Assembly: GCA_026874595.1 (NCBI GenBank)
Contig: CM049319.1
Location: 39,129,473-39,193,472, forward strand
Origin: Sipunculus nudus
Taxonomy: Eukaryota; Annelida; Sipuncula; Golfingiida; Sipunculidae
Direction of reading: 5' to 3'
DNA length: 64,000 nucleotides
The notes beneath the pieces were generated by a model. That model was not told the origin of the DNA. It worked only from the letters and a program-made list of their open reading frames with translations, and did no database searches. This document shows, one piece after another, positions 46,836 through 59,280 of the stretch. Numbering within the stretch: the first letter of the stretch is position 1; every line of letters begins with the position of its first letter. A program made the position numbers and the translations under genes.

Positions 46836-47768
46836 TACATATATTCCTGATTTCTTTTTTGGCTCAGCTGACTATAAGTCATCTGAGCTATAGTCGTGGT
46901 CCGTTGTCCTTTGTCTGTCTGTCTGTCCGTCCGTCCAGATGTCCGTCCGTAAGACTGGCATGTTGCGACACCATTGGACCTACGGATCTAAAATTCAGCA
47001 TACAGTTATATGTCCCCAAAATCTCCTACAATGCCGAAAATTGGGTCAATAAGACTTCGTTCCTTCAAGATATTAAGGAAAAACCTCAATTTTTGTATTA
47101 GAAATCTATTTTTACACTTAAGGACTGCCTAATTTCAAAACCACTCATCTGGTTTTCTTCATATTTACCATAAATATTCCTCTATATAGTTCCTATGTAC
47201 ATGCCAGAAATTAAGTCAGTATTATATAATTTAAAAAAGTTATGGGCCCAAACATATGCATTTTGTAAAAAATCATGAAAGATATTTGGTCACTTAAGAA
47301 CAAAAGTGTTAAAGGTAGGGACTTTTTTCAGTAATACAACTTTAATTAATCAGAATTTAATTGTATACCAAAAATTAGATCAAAATCTGTTAAATTTTTT
47401 TAAATATTGGCAAAAATATAAAATTGGTACCTTAAATTTTGCCCAACTTTGGCCACAGCACGTTTTTTTCCTGTAAGTACTGTGGATTTAATTTTCACAT
47501 CATGTACACATAAGGATTTAATCTGTTAAAATCTGAAATTTGAAAATAAAAGCTGCAAAATTAGGCTAGTTATTGAATTTTTTGGAGGCTCTTGTTGTAT
47601 TCCCTTACATTGTCAACCAGTCCACTTTGGTGACTGTAGGTCATTCAGTGCATATCTCTGTGCTCCCCAGGCTGTTGGCATAATGTTAGATGTCCCAAAG
47701 ATCTCCTACAAAGCTGAAAACTGGGTCTTTGTTCCTTTGAGAAATTAAGGAAAAACCTCAATTTTTTA

Positions 47769-50700
47769 TTAGCTCAGCTGACTTTCAGTCATGCTGGGCT
47801 ATAGCGATGGGTCTTTGTCTGTTGTCCTTCCGTCTGTCAGTCCGGCCGGCCGGCCGGCCGTCCGTTAGCAGGGCACAAATCGTAACCGTAGGGGCTAGGG
47901 CCATGAACCCTATGCAGTCTTAGAGGTTATAAAAAGATCTCCTTGCAAACCTGAAATTAGGTCACTGCGACCTATATTCTCGAAGTTATGGGGTGTGTTT
48001 GCACCCCCCAGAAAAACTCTTTGAGACAAAATTTTCATCCCAAACCTTCCATCTTTCACATACGGCTCACCTACCAACAGGGGAAGAACCATAATTTTTT
48101 TTAGGTCAAAAGGTCAAAGGTCAAGGTCACAGGAGCCTCTTCTTTGAAAAGCCTGTGGATGCATTTTAAGCCAACCCTTTCATCCCAATTCTTTGATTTT
48201 TCACATATAGCTCACCTACTAAGTTGGAGAAGAATCCTATAGATTTTGAGGTCACAAGGTCAAAGGTCAGGGTCACAGGATCCACTTCTTTGAAAAGGTT
48301 GTGGACACATTTCAAGCTAGACTTTTCATTCCAAACCTTCCAGCACTGATATCGCTTCTCTGCCAACAGGGGAAAAGACCTGTTGATTTTGAGGTCAAAG
48401 GTCAAGTTCACAGCACCCACTTCTTGCGTGGAGTCATTTTCAGGCAAACTTTTCAATCTGTACCTTCCATCTGTCATATATGGCTTACCTACCAATAAGG
48501 GAAGAAGCCTATTGATGTTGAGGTCAAAAAGTCAAAGGTCAAGGTCACAATATTTAATTATTCTAAATGCTTGTGAGCATATTTCAAGTGTAACTGTTCA
48601 ACCCAAACCTTCAGTCTTTCACATATGCCACATCTATGCATCACTCAATTTGACTCAAACTTCATATTTATGGGTCTTTTTGCTTGAATAAATAACTAAT
48701 TGATTTTGGGGTCAGCTGGTCAGCAGGTTAAAGGTTGCAGGTCAAAGTTATTCACCCATTGGTTGCCAAGTAATTACACCAGATTTAAGTGGTTAATAGT
48801 TACCCATCATTTAGAAAGAATCCAGTTGATATATGGGCAAAAGGCCAAGGTCATAGGTCAGGGATGTTCACAATTACTTATTTTATAGACCATCTCTATT
48901 TTTCTTGTATACATAACCATCCCACTCCAGCTGGTACATCTCCCTGTGTGGCTGTAATTGTGAGTGACACTGGTGACATATGACTCCCTTTTGTATCAGC
49001 CTATTAAGTGATAAGGCTCAGTGATAAGTACCTCGTTACTTCATAACAAAAACACTGTTGTCAGAATGCTTCAGCCAGGCATTAAGACTATGAGAGTATA
49101 GTATTAAGGTTTAGCTACTGATTTATAAGATGATGGGAACATTTTGCAGTTTATTTTATGGAATCCTAGCAATAAACTTAGTTTCCTAGATATCTGAATA
49201 TTTAAATATATATCACCACATATAAAAGCAAGTGTTTGTTCTCATAATATGTGGATGTGTACCTTGATTTAGGATGGCTTTTTGTTTTATTTCAAGACTC
49301 TTAGTCATGCTTTCTGCATTTCTTTTCTTTCAGGTTTGGCAGTTTACCTACCCTGCTGACCCCATTGAAAAGCAGAGTGATAATAAAAAATATTGGACTT
49401 ACACTTTTTGTAATTGCATATCTATAAATCTGATATGAGGGCCTGGACATGCCTTTTGAATTATTTTGGGCATTCATTGTATCCCCAGACAAAGTCGGGG
49501 GATTCAATGTTTTCTTACCGGTCCCGCCGCCGCGGCGTATAAATCTTGTTGGCGCGATAACCCAAAAAATATTTCACGGAACTTTACCAAACTTGTATAG
49601 ATATGGGTAAGAGGACGACGCCTATTTAAAATTAGGTCATGACCTTTACTAGGAGAGTGTCCTTGACCTTGAATAGGTCCAATTTTGGGGAAAATCACTC
49701 AAATTCTTTAATATCTCAAGAAATCTTGCATTGATTTATCCCAAAATCAAGTTGATGGAAGATCATGGATTGGGTTGTCATGTTTCCAGAAACTGGTGGC
49801 GCCACCTATTATTCTTTACTTGTTTTCATGCCGTTTAATACCCCCAAAATTGCCACCTTACAGTACTGTGAGCATTATAAGTCAAAAACTAATGGACATA
49901 TTTCTTTTATATTATGCATATACATAGGTATGGGTTATGGGATGATGTTTATTTAAATTGGGGTCATGACCTTTCCTATGATAGTGGCCTTGACCTTGAA
50001 TATTGCCATATATGGTGAAAATCACACACCTCTTATGATATCTCTAGTGTTAATAGCCATATGGATTTCAAACATGACTTATGTATGGCCCACCACTAAA
50101 GTAAGAACCCTATAGGTTCTAGGGTCATGAGGTCAAAGGTCAAGGTCACTGGACTGGCATTTTAAAAGATCTATACTGTGGATGCATTTTAAGCCAAACT
50201 TTCATCCCAGGTCTTCCATCTTGAATATATAGCTCAAGGTCAAGGTCAAGGCCACAGGAGCTATCTGTCCAAAAATTAGTTTCTGGATGATAATTCCTGC
50301 TTTTATTGATGTATTGATTTCAAATTAGACTTATATATGTCCCATTGAAAAAGCAAAACTCCAATTGTTTTTCGGGTCATGAGGTCAAAGGTCAAGGTCA
50401 CAGGACACATCTTAAAAAAGATTGTGGATGCATTTTCAGCCAAACATTTCATCTCAGACCTTTCATCTTGCACATATAAGTCATCTGCCAATAGAGGAAG
50501 ACCCCTATCAGTTTTGAGGTCACAAGGTCAAAAGTGAAGGTCACAGGAGCCATCTGTCCAAAAATTAGTTCCTGGATGATAATTCCTGCTTTTATTGATG
50601 TATGGATTTCAAACTTGACTTGTATGTGTCCCATTGGAAAAGCAAGACCCAAATTGATTTTGGGGTCATGAGGTCAAAGGTCAAGGTCACAGGACACATC

Positions 50701-52767
50701 TTTAAAAAGATGTTGATGCATTTTAAGCCAAACTTTCATCCCAGGTCTTCCATCTTGAATATAAAGCTCACTTGCCAGTAGTGGATAATCCATATAAATT
50801 TTGGGGTCACAAGGTCAAAGGTCAAGGCCACAGGAGCTATCTGTCCAAAAATTAGTTTCTGGATGATAATTCCTTCTTTTATTGATGTATGGATTTCAAA
50901 CTTGACTTGTATATGTCCCATTGGAAAAGCAAGACCCAAATTGATTTTGGGGTCATGAGGTCAAAGGTCAAGGTCACAGGACACATCTTTAAAAAGATGT
51001 GGATGCATTTTCAGCCAAACATTTCATCTCAGATCTTTCATCTTGCACATATAGTTCACCTGCCAAGAAAGGAAGAACCCTTTCAATTTTGAGGTCACAA
51101 GGTCAAAGGTGAAGGTTACAGGAGCCATCTGTCCAAAAATTAGTTTCTGGATGATCATTCTTTCTTTTATTGATGTATGGATTTCAAACTTGACTTGTAT
51201 TTGACCCATTGGAAAAGCAAGACCAAAATTGATTTTGGGGTCATGAGGTCAAAGGTCAAGGTCACAGGAAACCTCTCTATAAAGATTGTGGATGCATTTT
51301 CAGCCAAACAATTCATCTCAGATCTTTCATCTTGCACATATAGTTCACCTGCCAAGAGTGGAAAACCCCTATCAATTTTGAGGTCACAAGGTCAAAGGTG
51401 AAGGTCACAGGAGCCATCTGTCCAAAAATTAGTTCCTGGATGATAATTCCTGCTTTTATTGATGTATGGATTTCAAACTTGACTTGTATATGTCCCATTG
51501 GAAAAGCAAGACCAAAATTGATTTTGGGGTCATGAGGTCAAAGGTCAAGGTCACAGGACACATCTTTAAAAAGATGTGGATGCATTTTCAGCCAAACATT
51601 TCATCTCAGATCTTTCATCTTGCACATAAAGTTCTCCTGCCAAGAAAGGAAGAACACTATCAATTTTGAGGTCACAAGGTCAAAGGTGAAGGTCACAGGA
51701 GCCACCTGTCAAAAAAAAAATTAGTTTCTGGATGATAATTCCTGCTTTATTGATGTATAGATTTCAAACTTGACTTGCATATGTCCCATTGGAAAAGCAA
51801 GACCCAAATTGATTTTGGGGTCATGAGGTCAAAGGTCAAGGTCACAGGACACATCTTTAAAAAGATCAAGGTCACAGGACCAACATCTTCAACAAGATTG
51901 TGGATTGTTAGATGGAAGAAACAATAAATATGCCAAGTGTCAGTATATGCTGCTAATAATGGGGGTCTGTTCTTAAAGGGCGGGGAGGGCTACTATGTCT
52001 GGGGATACTCTGGCACCTCCGGTGCCAAGAAATGTCTAGTTACTGGATAATTTGCCCCAAGTTTGGTCTCTTATTGGAGAATGTGGGATATCAAATGTCT
52101 TACTTGTCAGAAATCCATTATGTCTGCCAGTTAGCCACCTTAGAAATTCTTTCTTCAGTGCAGTTTCAGTAATTTTTCTTTAATGTTTGGTCCGTTTTAG
52201 AGAATGTTTGTTGTCTGATTTCAGACTTGTCAGAAGTCCAATATGGCCACCAGGCAACCATCTTTTAATTCCTTTTGATCATAATATCTCAAGAACAGTT
52301 AAAGTGAATGCAGTTGGATGTATATTTATGTAATCTTGTAAAGGATTGGGTCAAATATTTCTGAATAAATATTACCATCATTTATAAAAGTGCAGTACAG
52401 TTGGCTTGTATTGAATAAAAATTCATACAGAAGCACCTGTTTCTCAATAATTCTTGCATGTATTTCCTTGATTTTTGCTATATATTTTGATCTTATATTT
52501 GCCCTTTGTGGTGTTCCTTTGAGACTGACAGGTTTCAAGCAAGCTGTCGGAATAGTTCCTGATAGCTTAACAATCATGCATTTTCCTCAGACCATCAATT
52601 CACTGTGTTGTAACCAGACATAGGTGATATATATTTCTGTTGTCATAGAAAGTTTTCAACAAATTGGCAAATTGGTTCTTCAAAATTTGACTGGAAGTTG
52701 TGAATCTCAGTCCATGATGTCACAGGTCATGCTTGGCAACTGAGCGTCATGACCCATGGGTCACTTG
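47769..52767 (+). mobile_element. Family 2b element with AGGTCA units, holding family 3
   Basis: The 5' end TTAGCTCAGCTGACTTTCAG is followed by CCGGCCGGCCGGCCGGCCG (a pure CCGG run, about 47843) and CCGTTAGCAGGGCAC. The 3' end is CAACTGAGCGTCAT, GACCCATGGGTC and ACTTG (ending 52767). The region from 48050 to 48900 holds four or five units of about 130-145 bp, each with AGGTCAAAGGTCA(A/G)GGTCAC and TTCCATCTTTCACATA(T/C)GGC. The family 3 element is nested at 49479-52039. Confidence 0.7.
49479..52039 (+). mobile_element. Family 3 Helitron/Helentron-like element, full ends
   Basis: The 5' end GTATCCCCAGACA (49479-49491) has its exact inverted complement at 51996-52008. This is followed by the hairpin TGGCACC-TCC-GGTGCCA (52011-52027), AGAAATGT and CTAG (52036-52039), before T. 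A GGTCCCGCCGCCGC block lies inside the 5' end. The body has about six units of about 290 bp with TTGGGGTCATGAGG, AGGTCAAAGGTCAAGGTCA, ATGCATTTTCAGCCAAAC and TTTCATCTTGCACATATAG. One palindrome (GGTGGCGCCACC) is at about 49797. Many 60-75-codon frames on both strands are translations of the tandem unit, not genes. Confidence 0.8.
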
Positions 52768-53898
52768 TTAAAAACATATTTTCACACTTCAGGACTGCCT
52801 AATATCAAAACCACTCATCTGTTTTTCCTCATATTTATTATAAATATTCCTCTGTATATTTCCTATATACATGTCAGAAATAAGGTCTGTATTATATAAT
52901 TTAAAAAAGTTATGGGCTCAAACATATGCATTTTGTAAAAAATCAGAAAATATATTTGATCGCTTGACACAAAACATCTTAAAGCTAAGGACATTTTTCC
53001 AGTAATATAACTTTAATTAATAAAAATTAAATTGTATACCCAAAATTAGATCAAAATCTTTTAAATTTTTTAAAATAATAGCTAATAAAAATTGGTACCT
53101 TAAATTTTGCCCAACTTTGGCCACGGCATGTTTTTTTCCTGTAAGTACTGTGGATTTATAGCATGTGCACATAAGGATTTAATCTGTTAAAATCTGAAAT
53201 TTGAAAATAAAATTAGGGTAGTAATTGAATTTTTTTTGGAGGCTCTTGTTGTATTCCCTTACATTGTCAAGCAGTCCACTTTGGTGACTGTAGGTCATTC
53301 AGTGCAGCTCTCTGCACTGAGTTGAGCTTGATCAGGCTGTCTGCAGTTAATACCATACCGCAGGGAGCCTTTTTCTCTTCCAACACCCCCCATTCTGTTG
53401 ACAGACCTGTACTATGAACTAGATGAATCTTAAAATTAACATTTTTTCAGCAACGAGCAGTAACGGAGACCCCTCCCCCCACCCACCCCTTCAATACACA
53501 GGACTAATAAACAAGATGAATCTTACAATTTTAATGTTTAATACATTCTTTTTGATGAGACTTGGACAATTTTGATTGTTTTAAAGAAAAAAAATTCAGG
53601 AATTTAATCCTAATATTCAAATGCTTTTGAAAACTTAATTACCTTCACACATTATTTGTTTATGAAATGTTACTTTTATATAACACTTACCGTAGGTCTA
53701 TTGTTCCCTTTGTGCATCACTAAATGGTTTAGCTCATGTCCATTATTCTATAATTTACAGAGTTTCATTTTAGCAGGGCCATTTTCTCATAGCTTTTCTA
53801 ATGATAATATACATGAAAAACTAAAAGAAATAAAAATATTTTGCAGTTACTAATATTTTCCAAAATTCAGCTGAGCGATGTGACCCATGGGTCCCTTG

Positions 53899-56800
53899 TT
53901 TATAAAAAGTCAGCTGAAAAGCATTTTGTATTGGGAAAATAAATTTCAAAGTTATTTCAAGTAGGGACCACTTTTGTGTTCAGATGGCAGCACTTGGTTT
54001 ACCATTGGCAGATTGCCAGTGCCTTGATGTTGGCCATAAGCCAAGATGATGTCAGCTCTATAAATAGTTTTAGCACAATGCCAGGATTGGAAGAAGTGCA
54101 GCCAGGTATAGGTCAAGAGTTCACTCAGTGCTATAGCTGCATTCTATTTATAGCTTTGGGAGACTGCTCACTGCATCATATTTGGCACCAAAGTTCAGCC
54201 TGAATCTATTTATAGCTGTGGCAGACTGCCAGCTGTGTCAGATTATGCAACAGGTCAAGAGTTCACTCAGTGCAGCCAGGTACAGGTCAAAAGTTCACTC
54301 AGTCTAGCCAGGTGCAGGTCAAGAGTTCACTCAGTGCAGTAGCTTGAGGCAGCAATTTGTCACAGGTCACTTGGGGGCAACTGCCTTACTCACTTAAGCC
54401 TTGTCAGCCCAGTGCATCAAACTCTGGGAAAGTTTGATGTATTGGACTGATATTTTGACCTGTCTATGCCTCTTTGATGGTATTCTCATTTACAAGACAT
54501 GTGGTGCCACGCACATTGACTTTTGCACAGTGTATGTGCCTGCTTATTTCTACAGAGGAATTTGATATATATCGGCCTGAAATTGGGCATATTTATACAT
54601 ATCCAATAGTTTTGTCGTATACAAGAGAGGTGGTGCCACCTACAATAATTTTTGTACAATACGTGTCCCTGCTTATTTCTCAGGAGAGGTTTGATATATC
54701 AGTCTGAAAATTGGCATATGTGTATATCTCTGATAGCTTCGAAGTATACAAGACTGGTGGTGCCAGCTACAATCATTTTGGTGATGTGTGCACCCATGCC
54801 AGAATTTCAGCAGTGATGTTTGTGTAATTGTTTCTTATTCAAAATGTTTATTACTTGCATTGTTCATATACATGAAAAGTAATGGTCCAGCATTGAAGCA
54901 TTATACCTGGTGTATTTCCCAATGCACAGGTTCCCATTAGGCCTGTAGGCCTTGTTTCAGATTTTATAGAGAAAAAGCTAAAAAAAACTTTAAAAATCTT
55001 CTCCTCCAAAACTGTCAATCCAGTTTATTCAATATTTCACAGAAATAATCTTTTATACCATCTCTCTAAAGTTTGTTCAAACGGTTCAAGTTCGGTGAAT
55101 TTTGGCCGAATCACAGGAAGTTGATCCTAGTCATCTGTTCAAAAAAAGCAAATTAAAATGACAATTTTAGAAACGGCCAGTGCTATCTTCACCAAATTTT
55201 GTGTCAGTGTTGGTCACATGAGTCATATATGAATTTCAGGTATTGGTGGCGCCACCTGCATTGACCTTTCTTTGTACGGGGGTCATTGGTCATCTGTACA
55301 TTAACCCATAATTTCTCAGGAATAGCAGGAGCTATCATCCCCAGATTTTATGCAATAATCTGTCACATATCAAATGTTGTGGGATTCAGCTCATTTTTTT
55401 GCTATCTGCTTCTTGTAAACGGTCCAGCCAGATTGTTCAATATTTTACAGAAATGATCCCAGAGGCAAGCCCTCTCAAGTTTGTTCATATGGTTTGCTTT
55501 TGATGAATTTTAGTGGAATTTCACTAATTTGAACAGTAATTTGGCCAAGTAAGCAACTGACATAGTTATCTCAGAAATGACAGAAGCTAGGATTACCAAG
55601 TATTGTGCAAATGTTGGTCACATGACTCATATTTGAAGTTGCAGATTTTGTGGTGCCACCTATTTTTATGGGCAAAAACCTCATAATTGTAGCCTTTTTC
55701 AGCTTAAAATGTTTATGATGAAAATGTCAAGTTGATTCGTTCAATTTTTCAAAAGAATTATCCTAGGACATGGTTCTTTCAATCATATTAGAAAAGCTTA
55801 AGTTGGTCTTATGGCCATTTTTATGTCTAACTCAAACTGAGGACTGCAAAACTGTTCTTCTACAAAATTATTGTTTCAATTATAACTTCTGTTACATGGC
55901 ACAAAATTTATTCTTTGGTGGCCTTTGTTCAAGTTTACTTGAATGATTTTTGGCAGAAATATTTGACCTTAACAATGAAAGAACTGCATTTTTTATTAAT
56001 CTAGATATTTTGATAAAAAGTTTATGAATATTTCAGCTTGAAAGAAAGCATTTTAGCCAAAGTCTTACAGTATGTGTAAACAGATTTGGCAACAGGCCAA
56101 GATTGTGTCTGTATATTTAAATAGGTTGAGAAACTGCCAACTGTTTCAGATTTGGCAATAGATCAAGAGTTCATTCAGTGCAGCCGGATATAGGTCAAGA
56201 GTTCAATCAGTGCAGCCAAGCACAAGGCATGTGATCCTCTCATGGGTGACATGTGAACACCTCATTGGCACCATGTGATCACCTCATGGGTGTCATGCCG
56301 CTCAGGGCTGCATGTGGAGCCAATCTGTTTATAGCTTTGGCGGACTGCCAACTATCAGATTAGGCAACAGGTCAAAAGTTCACTCAGTGCAGCCAGGTAC
56401 AGGTCAAAAGTTCACCCAGTCTAGCCAGGTGCAGGTCATGAGTTCACTTAGTGCAGTAGCCTGAGCCAGCTAGCAAATTTGTCACAGTTCACTCGGGGCA
56501 ACTGCCTTTCTCACCTAAGCCTGGTCAGCCCCATGCATCAGACTCAAGGTAAGTTTGATGTATTGGCCTGATATTATGACCTGTCTATGTGTCTTTGATG
56601 GCTTTCTCGTTCACAAGACAGGTGTCGCCACCTACAATGACTTTTACACAATGTATGTGCCTGCTTATTTCTATAGAGGAATTTGATATATCATCCTGAA
56701 ATTGGGCATATTTAAACCTATCGAATAGCTTTGTCATATACAAGACTGGTGGTGCCACCTACAATAATTTTTGCACTGTGTGTGTCCCTGGTTATTTCTT

Positions 56801-58016
56801 AGGAGGGGTTTGATATATCAGTCTGAACTTGGGATATGTATATATCTCTGATAGCTTTGTTGTATACAAGACTTGTGGTGCCAGCTACAATCATTTTTAG
56901 CTCAGCTGACTGTAAGTCAACTGAGGTATAGGAATGGCGCCTGTCCGTCGTCCGTCCAGACGTCCTGGAGTCCAGCAGTCCATTAGCAGGGCACAAATCG
57001 TAACGGCTGGTCCTAGAAACATCTGAGTGAAGATCCAGGGAGGTCAATAAAAAATCTAATCGGAAACCTGAAATTAGGTCACTGCCACATATATCCTTTG
57101 AGCTATGGGGCTTGAAAGTACCCCCGAGAATAGTAAAAAATATGATACAAAACCTCGAATATCTTGATAATTAATGCATGGTTTGTTGTGAATCTTGCCT
57201 TGAATATTGACCATGACTAGTTTTGTCAGTTCCTGAAACTTGGTGGCACCACCTGTATTTTTTCCTATTTTAACAAATATTTTTCTATTTATTTACTATA
57301 AAATGACAACAATCATGTCAGTTTCTCAGCTGTGATTATATCTGGTGTCCCAAAAGCTGGTGTGTTTATTGATCACAAGTGGATGCCCTATCACTCTGTC
57401 TGTCTGTCTGTTTGTATGTTTGTGTGTCTGTCAATCCGTCCATTTACACAAATTTGTTTCCAGACGATAACTCCAGGTTGGATTGGCACATGGATTTTAA
57501 ACTTGACTTACACATGGCCCACCACTAAAGCAAGAACCTATATGATTTTGGTGTCATGAGGTCTTTGGTCAAGGTCACAGGACTCAATTAAAAAGATTAT
57601 GGCTGCATTTTAAGCCAAGCTTTTCATCCCAAACTTTCCATCTTGCACATTTAGCTGACTTGCCAGTATAGGGAGAGCATAAATTAATTTGGGGTCACAA
57701 GGTCAAAGGTACAGAGGCCATCTGTTCACAAATTAGTTTCCAGATGATAACTCCAGTTTAGTTTGACATATTGGTTTTAAACTTAACTTATAAATGGCCC
57801 ACCACTAAAGTGGTGAGCGTCGAGACCCATGGGTCCCTAGTTGTGTTGTGTGCACCCATGCCAGAATTTAAGCAGTGATGTTTGTGTAATTGTTTCTTAT
57901 TCAAAATGTTTAGTACCTGCAGTGTTCATATACATGAGAAGTAATGGTCCAACATTGAAGCATTATACCTGGTGTATTTCCCAATGCACAGGTTCGCATT
58001 AGGCCTGTAGGCCTTG
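53899..58016 (+). mobile_element. Family 1 copies, composite, with nested family 2b
   Basis: Family 1 interior sequence reaches a 3' end at CACAGGTTCCCATTAGGCCT, then GTAGGCCTTG (about 54955), and continues with other family 1 interior sequence from TTTCAGATTTTATAGAG. A second 3' end, CACAGGTTCGCATTAGGCCT then GTAGGCCTTG, closes at 58016. No 5' AGCGAACCTG end is visible, so copies are 5'-truncated or inserted into each other. A family 2b element is nested at 56899-57840. Confidence 0.65.
56899..57840 (+). mobile_element. Family 2b element, full ends, nested in family 1
   Basis: The 5' end AGCTCAGCTGACTGTAAGTC follows CAATCATTTTT. The 3' end is GTGAGCGTCGA, GACCCATGGGTC and CCTAG (ending 57840), before TTGTGTTGTG. 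Excision restores CAATCATTTTTGTGTTGTGT, as seen uninterrupted at about 33283, so the insertion used a T-run and left no target duplication. This copy ends in CTAG where most family 2 copies end in CTTG. Confidence 0.85.
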
Positions 58017-59280
58017 TTTCAATATAAACTTTTCATTGGTGTTTAGACTGATTTGGTTTTGTAAAAATTAAAATGTCTTTCCGGTCAGAAGCCTAAACAA
58101 AAAAGTTGATCCAGTATAACTGGCCAAGGACTGACTCTGATTGGATATTGTCCAGGAAAGATCATCAGACCTGATGTTGCTTCCACAGAGAACATTTACA
58201 CAACCATAAAAATAACCATCTCTTTTTTTGCTTAAATGAGCCAAACATTCAGTTCACCATGTGTCACTTTTCATATGATGTCATTACTATCTTTATCATC
58301 TCAATTTACTCTCCCTTTTTGAACTCCTTGACATATTTTTGTGAAAGTCAACTTGTGAAATGTCTCTACCAATACCTCTTTTATCTACCAACAATAAAAT
58401 TAAAATAAACAGTGACCTTGACCTTCATCATAAAGGTCAAATTAGGTGAAATTTAAATTTTTTGTGAACCCGATAACTTTTGAAGTGTCTCATAGTTTTT
58501 CCTCAAATTTGAAACACTAATTCTTTTTATAAAACTCCAAACACTGGTGACCTTGACATGGATCTTCAAGGTCAAATCAGCAAGAACAGAAATTATTTGT
58601 GAACGCTGTGACTTTTGAAGAAGTCTGAATTTACTCCCTTCATGTTTATGCACAATATACGCTCTCCATCAAACTATATTTTGCAAAACCATCCAACATG
58701 TCAATGTGCCCTACTAAGCATATTTACAAAGCTGCACTGGGGAGGGGAGAAATCATATTGTTTTTGCCTCCAAAAACAAACCAATTCTAGTTAATATTCT
58801 TTATAATATTCTTTGATTATCTTGTAGACTAACACATAGGGAGGAAAAAGTTTTTGCTCTGAAAATAATTAATGAAATCACAAAGGAATTAATTTATTAA
58901 AAATTAATAAATGGTAACCACAGATTTGAAAGAAGTCTGTCCCATATATTGCTCACTTGAATTTAGGCTGTAGTTTTTTCACATTTCATGAAGAGCACTT
59001 AAAAAATAGAATTCTGCCATCTGTGTACATTCTGCATTAATGTGGGAGCTTGCTTACTATTCCATTAATGACACTTGTTAGTTATCACCAACTATATTGC
59101 TGTTATTCATAACATTTTATAGTAAGAAATATTTGTATTAGTTCTTACATATTTAGATGATTATTTCTTAATCCAGTTTATCTCTTAATTGTACCTTGTA
59201 TTTATGCTGTAACACATATCATAATTGAAATCTGATGGTGGAGGTGTTAACAGAAATGTTCCACAGTAGGTTTGAAGTAA
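58017..59280. other. Intron, one two-copy AGGTCA-bearing repeat
   Basis: No gene recognised. At 58405-58640 a unit of about 135 bp occurs twice (GTGACCTTGACCTTCATC and GTGACCTTGACATGGATCTT, each followed by TTTTTGTGAAC- or TATTTGTGAACG-type sequence and ACTTTTGAAG). TGACCTTGACCTT is AAGGTCAAGGTCA on the other strand. Confidence 0.5.

Larger units (their letters stand above)
46860..53898 (+). mobile_element. Family 2a element holding nested family 2b and family 3 elements
   Basis: The 5' end GGCTCAGCTGACTATAAGTC follows TTCTTTTTT and is followed by GTCTGTCCGTCCGTCC. The outer copy runs to about 47767, resumes after 52767 (AAAAACATATTTTCACACTT) and ends at ATTCAGCTGAGCGATGT, GACCCATGGGTC and CCTTG (ending 53898). 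The blocks on either side of the nested element fit together (AAAACCTCAATTTTTTATTA joins sequence with TTTTCACACTTCAGGACTGC). Such nesting gives a relative insertion order. Confidence 0.7.

Noticed and set aside
50303-51669. Many similar 60-75-codon open frames on both strands (minus strand with TFTFDLVTSKLIGVF-like peptides)
   Set aside because: They repeat with the ~290-bp DNA unit of the family 3 element, start at different places in it and shift frame between units. They are translations of tandem repeats, not genes.
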